Source: Liolophura sinensis
Lineage: Eukaryota; Mollusca; Polyplacophora; Chitonida; Chitonidae
Length of the DNA: 64,000 nucleotides
Direction: 5' to 3'
Assembly: GCF_032854445.1 (NCBI RefSeq)
Contig: NC_088306.1
Coordinates: 19,191,764-19,255,763, forward strand
Part shown: piece by piece, positions 43,975 to 55,300 of the stretch
Position numbering within the stretch: the stretch's first letter is position 1
Layout of the letters: every line of letters starts with the position of its first letter
Translations under genes and position numbers: made by a program
The notes under the pieces: model-generated
Seen by the model: the letters and a program-made list of their open reading frames with translations, nothing else
The model's database searches: none
Told to the model about the DNA's origin: nothing

Positions 43975-46100
43975 AAATAGTAAATTAATTTTTGGCATTG
44001 TCTGATGAGATGCCCTCTTCTCATTCCAATAAACCTTCGGCATCCCTAGTGAATTTTTCAGTGAGTCTGACATTTGTTGTTTAGCAACTGCATGCTGACT
44101 AAACGCCAACATTAACGACAAATATTGTATTTGTATAATTTGAACAGCGTGTCTAAGTAGGCCTTAATACGAGGGAGAAGAATGAAGTTTAGGCGGAGAC
44201 GGTATGCTGCTGTCAGACATAATTTGTCATACTGACATTGAATACTACACTGACGGCTTGTAAATCAACTGATTTTACGTCTGTGGTGATCCGTAAATGA
44301 TACAGACCTGTCCCACAACACTGTGTGAAATATGACCCTTCGTCTACACGTAAATAAATTGTTGTAAACCATCTGAAAATGATGTCTTGGGCTGTCCTTT
44401 GTTGTCATTTGTCACTTCATGGAGTGAATGGGCAAAGGCTACGTCACAGGTTAGGCCGAGCAATCTGATAGCATCGTTTTTGATTGGATAATTCTTAAGA
44501 CGGCGGTCTTCAGTCACATCAGCCATTTGTGCGATATTGTCATTTTGTGCTACACGTTATACGGTGAAATGTCATTAAAATAATAAAGTTTGATATTTTT
44601 TTGAAAGCTTGACTATCCTGCTTTCGATTGAAATATGTTTTAGCCAGGTGCTGTCTTGTTCTTTACGTTTATTTCTGTGTAATCTGTATTTCGTCCGTGT
44701 ACTACAATTCGGCGATATCAGTTGTTTCCTGTATAATTTAATTCTTATAGACAGATTATAACAGATCGTGTGTTACCCACGGCTTATAAATTTTGCTTTT
44801 ATTGGTTTTAATTGTTACGGTTGGGAAATATGTATTATGCAAGAAAAGTAATTTGGCCATTAATATGTCAAGAGCACCTCTTGGCTCATCCATTGTAAAA
44901 ATTTCATCACAGTTTACGTTCTCCATGACATATAAAATTACACCACCGTTTTTTTTATGTTTTCTGGTACATGAAATTGAGAAGTAGCTGGGAAAGTTGT
45001 AAAGTGATTCGGTTGATGAGTTTAGTCAGCTTTTAGAAAAATTATCATGGTAAAATCCTGATCTAAGTTTTGGAGACATTTGGTGACTTCATCAAAATGC
45101 TTTCTCAAGTTGCAAACATTAGGTGAAAAACGGAAAGCTGATTTTCAGCATCTGTGGCTAAGTAATTTAATTCTTCATTAATTTGTTTTCATGATAGGAT
45201 TTCGATTGGTGGGCATTAACGCTGCTCCAGTGGATTTTCGTAACTGTCAAATGTCATGTTTTGTTTGCCATCACTAAGATGAACAGAGTTGAAGTTTGCG
45301 GAGGAATTGTAGGGTGATGACGGAATATCACTATGTTCGTGAAAAGGGAGAGAAGAAACTGGGTTCTCAGGTGGAACAAACTGGTCTTTTTGCGGACTAA
45401 CCTTTGGGTAATGTGAACAGGTGCTCCTGACAGGCATTAAAAGTTATATGGTAGTTTGTGGTCACAAGTATAAAATTGATAAAAACAAGTGCAATGCCTG
45501 TATTCAGTTTTCAAAATTTGAAAGTTAGCTCCGTGCCACTGAGTAGAAAGCATGGCAGGTATGTGACTGAAGTTGCGTAACAACCTGATTTCCAGAAAAG
45601 CTCGGGATTGACCAGGCGTTGTAAATCAGGTGAGGATAAATATCTCCATTCTGCACGAAATAGCTCGTGCTTCCGGGGGGGGGGGGGGGGGGTCATGTGA
45701 TATTGAAATGTGCATTTGTATGATAATATAGACATGTGGAGAGCTATTAGTACAGCATGAAATTCTTATACACGTGGCAACCATCCTCGGGTAGGTAAGC
45801 AATGATATATTCAACAAAGTTACGTAACTAGTATCTCAGTTACAGACGATAGTCACGTCGTCCTGACATGTTATGTTACATGACATGAAATACAGTTTAC
45901 GCAATAAGTGTGAAAATCCTGTAAGGCATGTTGTCCGTTCATATGAACAGAGGGTCTCTGTGGGCATCTAGATATATCGATAGTTAGGAGCGAGAACGGT
46001 GATAGAAACAAACACCGTGTTCTGGATAGTTATCTACACAACAAACTCACTAGTTGATAAGCTGTAGTATAGTATACACTCAAGGTATCCTGCATTCGCA
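43975..46100. other. intergenic DNA, no gene recognised
   Basis: Only short incidental open frames. Contains a run of 18 G at 45675-45692. No family-level similarity recognised. Confidence 0.4.
45675..45692 (+). repeat. G18 homopolymer
   Basis: Eighteen consecutive G, able to form a G-quadruplex; its length may also be an assembly or sequencing uncertainty. Confidence 0.9.
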
Positions 46101-46105
46101 TCACA

Positions 46106-46730
46106 TTAAGCATTCGCCTCGGGTACTTCTTTCCCGTCTACCTTCTTCCCAGCTGTGTAACACGAGTTCATATAGTTCTTCAATAAGTTCTTTTTCAGTC
46201 TGTTTTCTGGTATGACGTCTTCAATGACGAATATGGGGCTGTCCTTCAGAAGAGCTTTCCCCTTTAAGAGTGTACCGCGTCTTCTGGCTTGTAGAGAGAT
46301 TTGACAAACATATGCCCTACCTGGGTCTACTCTATGGAGATTTACTATTTCGGCCTCCGGTACCTTGAGATTGTTTTTAATCACTGGTTGAATTACTTCA
46401 GTGTTCCTTAATTGCCCCAAAGCGCAGATTGATGGATCTATTGTAGCGTTCTTGATCTAGCCACTCTCTCAGTTAGGAGTTGATTATACATTTCTCCAAG
46501 CGTTTAACATGATTTTGGATATTGCACGTTTCGCTTTTGTTTACCGTAAGTCCATGTTTGATATTGACAAGTTCACTCCCAGTCGTTTGGACGACTTCCT
46601 GGCTTTTTTGTTGTTTATTTTTCACTGACGATAAATGGTGAGCAAAGTCAATTTGGTTTCTTTCTAATCGAATAAGAGTTGTTTGAATGTCACATATAAA
46701 ATGCAATATAGCCGCCAAATCACGTGGCAT
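46106..46730 (-). pseudogene. LINE ORF1p-like protein relic (coiled coil + C-terminal RNA-binding domain)
   Basis: The first part (46730-46473, from ATG) reads MPRDLAAILHFICDIQTTLI and continues as an amphipathic, coiled-coil-like segment ending NHVKRLEKCIINS. After a stop and frame change, 46460-46106 gives EIVNLHRVDPGRAYVCQIS, LLKGKALLKDSPIFVIED and a basic LLKNYMNSCYTAGKK tail. This resembles the R-x-G ... L-K ... I-F-I-N-E-D-L pattern of L1-type ORF1 proteins. It may belong to a LINE whose other parts are gone; no ORF2 is adjacent. Family assignment is by motif pattern only. Confidence 0.55.
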
Positions 46731-46739
46731 GAAAAAGAT

Positions 46740-47250
46740 CGGGCTCAGTGGTGCACAGCTTCAGACATCGGGGAATAATACTGCAAAATGTCAAGTCAAT
46801 TGGTCAATCGGTTTAAGCTGCAGGTGGCACACAAAATCGAATAAATAAAAATAATTCACAGATTTAGACAAAAAATCCATGAATGGTTGTAACTTTGCAT
46901 CGGTGATCTTACCGCCGTCTTGCTCATTGATTTGCTCTCTCTCTCCCTAGGAGCCACACATCTCCCACATCGGAGGTTGATTTCTATTTCTTTTTGTTAC
47001 TTCCAGGTGTTTTACCTACTGTATACACTACGTAGTGAAAACGAGCTCGAAAACTTGTACAATCAGATAGGTGTGTTCTATTTACCTCACAGAAGGAGTG
47101 TTCACATGGAGTGGACCTCACTGACAAAGTCGTCTCATCGATAAGGTTGGCTCCGTGTTGGATTCGTACAGCTTAATATGCTGGTGCCACTTAGGGCCTC
47201 CACCAGGAGCACGAGCAAAGAAATCTTTAAATCCGGATCATGTAAATCCG
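46740..47250. other. intergenic, nothing recognised
   Basis: A CTCTCTCTCTCCCT stretch at about 46935 and no supportable gene. Confidence 0.35.
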
Positions 47251-47534
47251 TTGATTGGTGTTTTACGCCATACTCAAGAATACTTCGCTTATACGACGGC
47301 GGCCAGCATTATGATGGGAGGAAACCGAAAACGTGTCAGTGCAGCTCACCAGACACGCCATACTCAAGAATACTTCGCTTATACGACGGCGGCCAGCATT
47401 ATGATGGGAGGAAACCGAAAACGTGTCAGTGCAGCTCACCAGATACGCCATACTCAAGAATACTTCGCTTATACGACGGCGGCCAGCATTATGATGGGAG
47501 GAAACCGAAAACGTGTCAGTGCAGCTCACCAGAT
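47251..47534 (-). repeat. 90-bp tandem triplication of a SINE family 1 segment
   Basis: After TTGATTGGTGTTTTACGCCA the block ACGCCATACTCAAGAATACT (through GTGTCAGTGCAGCTCACCAG) repeats at 47265, 47355 and 47445, exactly 90 bp apart. The copies are almost identical (only the base before each junction varies). Because 90 is a multiple of three, long open frames arise on both strands; they are not genes. Confidence 0.95.
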
Positions 47535-49880
47535 TGCGACAATAGGAACTTAAAAAGAGAACTATTCTATAACTCTGCTAAGAGTTACTACAACAAAATG
47601 GTCGCACATAACCAGTGAAATACGATCTCTTGTCAATTTACCTCAGTTAGGGTTTTATTTTAACTGTTCATGTAAATGTTACACTGTATATTATAGTCTC
47701 TTTCTTTTAACAAGTCGCGTACATTCAATCCTTTTAGTCAGTGACACATAACAATACAATCTGTACACATGGAGATGTTGAAGTCCATATTCTTGCACGG
47801 AAAGTCAAATTAGAACACTTTTTCCTATTCATAATGTTAAACTGCATAAGCTCAGTTTCGACACCAAGAACTCATTGCCTCGAGTGATACATAATTATTC
47901 AAAAACAAGTCCGATACGTTTTGTGGGAAAGTGAGATCTGTTACCTAATATTTGATTGACGCATGAACCTGTCTGTACAGTGGCAAGGCGAAAACATATG
48001 ACTTACGAAGAGAAATTGACTGTTTTAAACTGATGCAATCATCTGAAGAATACCACACACGAATGACTGTCAGTTAACAGGAGTGCTGCGCAAATACTGA
48101 AGTTGAATGTGAGGGCTATTCAAAGGGCATGAAAGGAATGCAGTACAAATACTCTCAGAGAAGAAAATCCAGCATTTCCTTTGTCGTTTTCGTCAATGTG
48201 GAGAAAACTGGAACGAATGATATTTGGTACAGAAAAACAACCGACAACAGGAAAATCACACCAGAAAGAAAGGATATCATAGAGATTAGAAACATTTAAT
48301 TACGCAAAACAAAGTTGTATAGAGCAGCAGATTATGACACCTTGATTAACGCCTCCAGCTGTCCTGTGTTAAAAAGATGAACACGACCAGATGAAAACGG
48401 GGCCCTGTTACAGTCAATCTATACTTCAATGTATATATGTTTCAATAGATGGAACACGAACAGTTGATCGGTCAGGATGCTGAAACACAAATGTTTCATG
48501 TTAGAATCAGTCCTGAAACCGCCAGTTTGTGTAACCGGAATTCAGGGGCCATAAAAGGTCTAGCTGTGATCTACGTTATCTGTGCTTGAGGATTACGCCG
48601 CCTCTGAAAATTCCTCATAAATAAATGCTTGTCACACGATATGAAAATGACACGTCAAGAATTAAATTTCAACGTTTCAGTTTTATTATTGAGAAACAGA
48701 ACAGCTCTCATATCTAACTGTAATTGACGGTTCGCTATAATCATGGTTTCCTCCATTATAATATGTAGTGCAGGCCTCGTTTGCTGGCATCTAATGGGTT
48801 ACTTTGTCTACAGGAACACGGGAGAGAACTCCCATTCCACAAATGTCTTTTATTTACGGGTAAAGCTCGAATTAGATGTACGCCGTTCCTCTAGGCATTG
48901 ACCAGTCACCAAACAGTGGTAATCACTTGGATATATTTTACTAAATCTATTCACCGGAGATTATCAACTACGGTACAAACATATAGCGAACGATTTGTAT
49001 CCTGGACGGCTGTACAAATACATGTCCTGTGGTTTCTGGTAGCTTTTCAGAATTCGACTGTGTGTAAAACACATTCACTTAATGCCAGCCCGTGTGTAAA
49101 CGGTTAAAACGTATAACCTAAAAACCGGTGGTTTACTTTACGGACAGTGACCGGTGATTCATGTCGCAGGTTTCACCGGGAAGTTTGTTTCACTGGGTAA
49201 CTTTGATGACGTTAGGCACGGTTACTGTCACTGCTCTTTATAACCTGTATTTGGCCTACTCATACAGATTGACGCTACTGGCTACTTGGTTTATATCGAC
49301 CTATATTTTGTCACCTCTTTACTTTGATCAACATTCTTTCATCTCCTTAATCGGTACCAGTATCTGTATGACTATACATAAGCCCAAAAGTTTCTGTTAT
49401 GGGTACACAATCCGCAGATGTGAAGGTAGGATGTGCCGCGTCGGCACCCGTACTTTAACCCAGATAAATAGTTATAGGCCGGGTTGTTTTAGAGTTAGTA
49501 TTTCTCCCAACTCTCGTACCGTGTCAGCCAGCAGTGCACAGATAGCTCTTGGTGGAACTTGACTCGGGAGCTAAGTGATAATTTGTATTTCTGCTGCTCC
49601 TTATACCCGAATTCACGCGCCAAAACGTACCCTCTGACGTATGCTTACCAGATAGTCTCCAGTGCAAGCGAGGTCGGCTGTTCACGAAAGTTTCTATCGT
49701 TTACAAAAATATCAACTTTATCGACATATAACCTATAGAGGAAAATGGCAATATAATACTTGCAAAGAATTCTTTATAATGGATCTCGAAATTATTGAAG
49801 CATTTGCTAACAAGAGTACGGCCTGTTCAAAATGGCCGCCTTCTTAAACTTCTACTGCTTCAAAATGCGATCAAAGTAGG
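47535..49880. other. intergenic, no recognised gene
   Basis: The longest open frame is 49161-49562 (listed separately). No repeat family was recognised in most of this stretch. Confidence 0.4.
49161..49562 (+). other. open frame of 133 codons, unknown
   Basis: Starts at ATG with MSQVSPGSLFHWVTLMTLG. A hydrophobic N-terminal two thirds (two or three possible membrane spans, including LYNLYLAYSYRLTLLATWFI) is followed by a Ser/Arg-rich end. No known family is recognised. It is single, without visible introns or neighbours of related function, and could be chance or mobile-element debris. Confidence 0.25.
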
Positions 49881-50034
49881 ATTTACTCAGACAAAATGAG
49901 ATCAATGCAGGTACAACATGCTGCAAATTTCAAATGAGTTAAAGACTTCAGATTTATTTCAATAATTACAAAACCACGAAGAAATGGCAAATAACACAGC
50001 TGTAAATTATGTCTGGGGATCGTCATCGTCCAAA

Positions 50035-50640
50035 TGCCACCATTTGGAAAAGGGCGGGCACTCGTGCTATTACACGCCGGTTCGGTGAAGACAGATTTTA
50101 TCCAAGATGCCAGGTTGTTGGTCGAGGCCGAGAATAGCAGATAATCATAACGAAATGGATGGTGATAATTTCTTGAATTGGTTGAAAATGGTGTTAATTC
50201 CTCATTTAGAATACCCAAGCGTTCTTATACTTGACAATACCAGCTATCACAGCATCGAACACTCATCAAGTAAATGTCCCTTTGTGTCAAACACGAAACA
50301 TGAGTGGAAAAAATGGCCTAAAAGTCGAGACATACCATTTCCGGTAACTACTCTCAAGAAAGATCTAAAGATGGTTCAAAGAAATAAGCCGCTTACAACA
50401 CACCAGTCTGACGTCATTGCCCATCAGAATCGTTATTTGATTACGGATGCCAGTGGCTTGTTGTGCGTTTAATGCGACAGAGCTGATCTGGGCAAACATC
50501 TCGCCACAACAAAACCTTCAAGTTAACGGACGTTGGGCACATTCCTCAAGAGGCTATGGACAAGGTGTCACGCACCGACTGGGAAAATGCTGTCAATCAC
50601 GTAATAAATATATGTTTCATGATCAATTCCCTTTGAGAGG
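50035..50640 (+). pseudogene. Tc1/mariner-type DDE transposase relic
   Basis: Three frame segments together follow a DDE_3-type catalytic domain. First GKGRALVLLHAGSVKTDFI (50050-50110), then NEMDGDNFLNWLKMVLIPHL and VLILDNTSYHS with the second catalytic Asp (50150-50260), then NATELIWANI (the P-x-E-x-W equivalent with the third acid) and TDWENAVNHVINICF near 50570-50620. Stops after the first segment and a later frame change disable it. No terminal inverted repeats were found near it. Confidence 0.7.
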
Positions 50641-50689
50641 CCACGAAAAGATTATTTGTCAATATTATCTAAATGTCAAAAATTAGGCA

Positions 50690-51265
50690 TCATTTAAAAT
50701 CTTCTAAATTTTGTTTCTTTTAGTTAATGTTTCGTCAGATATAGTAGTTTATGCTGAATGAAAATGCCCTTATTATGACAGGTAGAGCAGGAGTACTGGC
50801 AACTAGATGGTTGTTGCAAGGCTGTTGATCCTGTGGTTTTTAGGCTGAGCAGCAGTGAATATGGCGACTCCAGTGATAGCAGACTGAATCACATCATACA
50901 CTGCCTTGGGTTCTCAGCGCTCGGTTGGTGAGAAAATCGAAAAACAGAAATACATAAATGCAGACAGAGACTCTTTCCTTCTTAGCTAGATGATCTAAAC
51001 AAACATCCGTAGCCACAAAATTCTTCTCTGGAAGGATGTCATTCTGGAATGGTGAACCGCGACCAATAATTTTTACTCTCGTTCGGCCCCTGCCATGAGT
51101 GAAATCGTTTTCTCGCTTTGTTATAATATGCTGAAATTTCTTTACTTAACTGACTTCGAGCATTAGAGCATTGTGTGCTTAGCGGTTAGGCATTTTGTCA
51201 AGCACACGTGGCAATATCGATTGAGGCCTTCAACCAAAAATGTTTATCGACTCTTTTTTAAAAAA
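50690..51265. other. intergenic, nothing recognised
   Basis: No gene, RNA or repeat that I can support. Confidence 0.35.
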
Positions 51266-51269
51266 TCGA

Positions 51270-51350
51270 GGGAACTTCGTGACTTGGCGGTTAGCGTGCT
51301 AGAGCAGTGTATTGAGCCAGGAGCCTTTCATTAAAGCGACCGCTGTGATC
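51270..51350 (+). repeat. SINE family 1 head fragment
   Basis: TTGGCGGTTAGCGTGCTAGA, GCAGTGTATTGAGCCAGGAG and CGACCGCTGTGA match the tRNA-like 5' end of the SINE; the body is absent. Confidence 0.7.
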
Positions 51351-51429
51351 GCAGGTATATTATGTTCAAACAATTATAAAAAGGAAGAAAAATGTGATCT
51401 TAAAAATTGACTATAAATTTTATCTTGGA

Positions 51430-51702
51430 TTTTTTTTTTTTTTTTTTTTTTGATTGGTGTTTTACGCCGTACTCAAGAATATTTCACTTATACGACGGCG
51501 GCCAGCATTATGGTGGGTGGAAACCGGGCGGAGCCCGGGGGAAACCCACGACCATCCGCAGGTTGCTGGCAGACCTTCCCACGTACGGCCGGAGAGGAAG
51601 CCAGCATAAGCTGGTCTTGAACTCACAGCGACCGCATTGGTGAGAGGCTTCTGGGTCACTACGCTGCGCTAGCGCGCTAACCGACTGAGCCACGGAGGCC
51701 CC
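51430..51702 (-). repeat. SINE family 1, full-length reference copy (tRNA-derived)
   Basis: Flanked by TTTATCTTGGA at 51419-51429 and 51703-51713. On the - strand it starts GGGGCCTCCGTGGCTCAGTC, GGTTAGCGCGCTAGCGCAGC (box A region), and has GTGAGTTCAAGACCAGCTTA (box B region). The common body (CACCATAATGCTGGCCGCCG, GAGTACGGCGTAAAACACCA) and an A-rich end follow. It defines the family used to recognise the other copies. Confidence 0.95.
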
Positions 51703-52199
51703 TTTATCTTGGAATATGCCGATCTAATTGTATGTATTGTAAATTACGGTCCTTCATGCTATGTTTTTATCGTTTTTCATTTCACTCTCCCGAAATCGCC
51801 TAGAAATCATATGCAGACATTTGAGACTCATGACCTTCCTGTGGCCAAGTGGTCCATCTCATTTTGTGCTGGGATAGTCTCCTCGCTACTACCCCGACCC
51901 CTAAGACATCCTCCGCCCACTCTGTTCCGTCGTACATAAAATACCATTTTTCTGACCCAAGGCAGCAAATATCTGACAATTTTAGTGATTTCACTTATAT
52001 TTTACCTAATATGTTAGCATTATGATACTAGTATTTACAAGTTGTCTTTATAACTGCATGACCACTTACTAAAGTTACCGATATATGTAATGGAATAAAG
52101 CCAGCGATTCTCAGATAATATCTGAAGATGATATCTGATGTCACGAAAATCTCTGATCACAATTTAAGTTTCGTTTGTTGGGTCAGCATTGTTAATGCA

Positions 52200-52363
52200 C
52201 TATTTGCTTTCTATGCGACGAAATCCCGGTAAGATGGGACAGAACCGAGTCCATTTCCGGCTGAATAAATAGTCATGTACGTAAGGTAGGCGATGTACCG
52301 GTGCTCTCTCACCGGAAGTCGCGGGCTCACCGTCTTCCGAATCCGGTTTTTGGCCACGCCCAC
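52200..52363 (-). CDS. SLC23 gene 2, last exon
   Basis: Encodes GRGQKPDSEDGEPATSGE, HRLPYVHDYLFSRKW and RFCPILPGFRRIESK, then TAG. Acceptor TGTACAG|GTGGG. It is collinear with gene 1 exon 11 but 14 codons shorter at the end. Confidence 0.93.
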
Positions 52364-55300
52364 CTGTACAGGAAATAGGTATTGATATTACTTTCAGAAG
52401 AGATTATTATTTTGCACTGATCAGCAATAAAGAGGTTTTCTTATCACTATGCGAGAATTCAAATCTAAACTTTGCAGACATAGTTTTCACTTACTTTCTT
52501 TCTTGGCGCTCTTGTTTAGCGCCACACTCAAGTATTGTTCACTTATACGAATTGCGGTTAGTCTTACGGGTGGAGGAAACCAGACTGTCTGATGTAATCC
52601 ACCGACTTTGGCTGCTTACTGACGTGCAGTTATACACAACATATTGGTGGAAGACGAGCGGCCTCTTCAACGATCGTAACACTTCGCAAAAGTCCACGTC
52701 AGCAAATCTCACCACGGACCAACAAGCAGTAACAGCGAGGGGATCTACACATTCTCAGTTCAAGGTCGGTGTAGATTTAATCGCCTATCCTTTTGTTTGA
52801 TGGTAAAAATCTTCAAAGTGACCGCTCTAACTTTAAATTTAAGTTCTATTCATTTTTGCATTCAGTCTTATTTATTACTCGATTTTTTCATTCAATATAT
52901 GCTACATTAATTACAGTGTCATTATTTTCCTGCACTGATCATTATATTCAATACCTGGCAGCGTGTTGTCAAGAAAACAAGCCAGAACGCCAGCAACAAA
53001 AAGGGGAGTTCCAAACATGGCGTAGAGGACGTTATTAAGCTGTGTAATACCTTTAAGAGAAAAGAAGATATCGTCAGTTTTCCTTTGCACATAAGGTAAG
53101 CCATAGGCTTATAACGTGTAACATTCATAGTAATATATACATCATTCTAGTTTTTGAGGAGACTCCCAAGTGATCCCTGGCTGTGGGGATTCCTTGATAA
53201 AGAAATAAAGAATGAAATTAAATTAATCATTCTAGTTTAATGCATATGTATGATTATTTCTCTATTTAATTATTTGATTGGTGTTTTACGCCGTACTCAA
53301 GAATATTTCATTCATACGATGGCGGCCAGTATTATGGTTGGAGGAAACCAGGCAGAGCCCGGGAGAAACCCACGACCATCCGCAGTTAAGTTTAGCTTGA
53401 AAATTTTCATAACAATTTTTCAGTCATATGACGACGAAGGAGTCCTTAGTGTGCATGTAATGTGCCTCTTTTTTGCAGGACGAATTTCCACCGCTCTTTT
53501 ATCTAGTACTGCTTCAATGAGACGACTTACCGAAGGCAAGTCAGCCACCCCACCCGATTCTACCGATACGGGTCAACCAGTCGTTGCATTATCACTTTAA
53601 TGCTGAACACCAAGCGAGGAAGTTACAACTTCCTCCTTTAAGGTGTTAGATGTGACCCGACCCAGGGCTGACCCTGGATCCACCACCTCCCGAAGCATGG
53701 TAATAAAGTTTGAACAACTACCTAAAGGATATAGATCTATGTAACACAACCAGATGATCTTATGAGAAAAATTATCAACCTGGATTTTAATACGATGTTA
53801 AGAATTATACCCCACTTCCACGAAACAAGAACAATCTGTACTCCAAAGAGTAAAAGGTATATATTCTGTCATCAAACTGAGTATATGCACACGCTGTGCA
53901 GTTAGAATAATATAGTTTAATAATAGCCAATTTATGCCGTAAAATTGGTATAATAATCGTAAAAAGAGCATTACACGCTGTTCAGTTCGAATACTAGGCG
54001 TAAAAATAGGAATACAGAATAATTTATTTATTTACTTAATTGATTTTTGTTTTACGCCATACTCAAGAATACTTCACTTATACGAAGGTGGTGAGCATTA
54101 TGGTGGGAGGAAACTGGACAGGGTCCGGGACCCTGCAGTTAGAATAATAAGCGTACAAATAGGAATAACAAGCCTACAAGGAACGGTCTAAGTTGTGCCA
54201 TATAGAGCAAAGTACGCGTACACGGAGGTCAAGATATGATTTTTTTTAAAGCAATCAAAACAAATTAAAACCGTCGACATCATATCACCTGTGTCAAGGA
54301 CGTCTTGGTTGTTCAACACAAGTTTTGGTACCATAGTTCCCATGATGATTGACAGACCGACCGTCATACAGTTTCGGGGCCTCTTCATGTCAAACTCGTT
54401 GAGTTCCGCTAGTAGTACTCCCGAGACGGAACCCAGGATAATTAGCATAACTCCGCCCACCACCGGTTTCGGAATGATTACAAGGAATGCACCTATTTTC
54501 CCGACAATTCCAAGGAACATCAGAAAGAGGCCGGCAAATTGAAACACCCTCCTGCTAGTAACCTGTTCAAAACATGAATATTTAAATCGGTATAAATATG
54601 CCAAGCAGATTCAGCCACTCATCTTGCCGACATTTCGAGAAGCATGTATTATTAGTTAAACGGTTACTCAGTGATAGGACACGCAAATATCTGGTGTCAA
54701 CAATCCTCATATTGGGCGAGACGTCATACATTTGCGTATCCTATCACTGATTAATCACGTAACGAATTCATCCCAGCGCAGAAGACCGATATATAGGTGA
54801 ATCGCTTCAGCGATGTGACCACTCTACTCACAACACATCAAAGGGAGATAACCGATTCAGCAGACACATTTGACGTCGTCTGCAGGATTCGAAAAAGTAT
54901 TTGTACCCCACGTGATCGTTGTTGTCCAATGAAAAGTGGAGTATTTTATCTGATGAGGGATAAATTTTTATACTTGTGGCCCTCGCTGTCTCGCTTGACT
55001 CGGGAAAACATGAAAAAACCCAAACTTCATTATTCGAGAACTCTTTTTCCAACTAACAAAAAGATTAGTAGCGTTTAAGGCAAGTTTAATTTCCAACGAT
55101 CCGTAATGTTTGATCCCAAGAACAAGACAAGGACCATTATTATAGGCATTCAATTTGACATTGTCAGCTTCAGATATTCCCACTTTCTAAAAACAGTCAA
55201 TTCACCAAGCACTGTGTACTAGTGATGACAATGGCCACTTATCATGCTAGATATATCTATTTTTAAACAGTCCATAATTCAATCATTCCATCAACTTTAC

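Noticed and set aside
47178-47618. 146-, 132- and 88-codon frames at 47.2-47.6 kb
   Set aside because: They come from a 90-bp tandem triplication of a SINE segment and are open in several frames on both strands.
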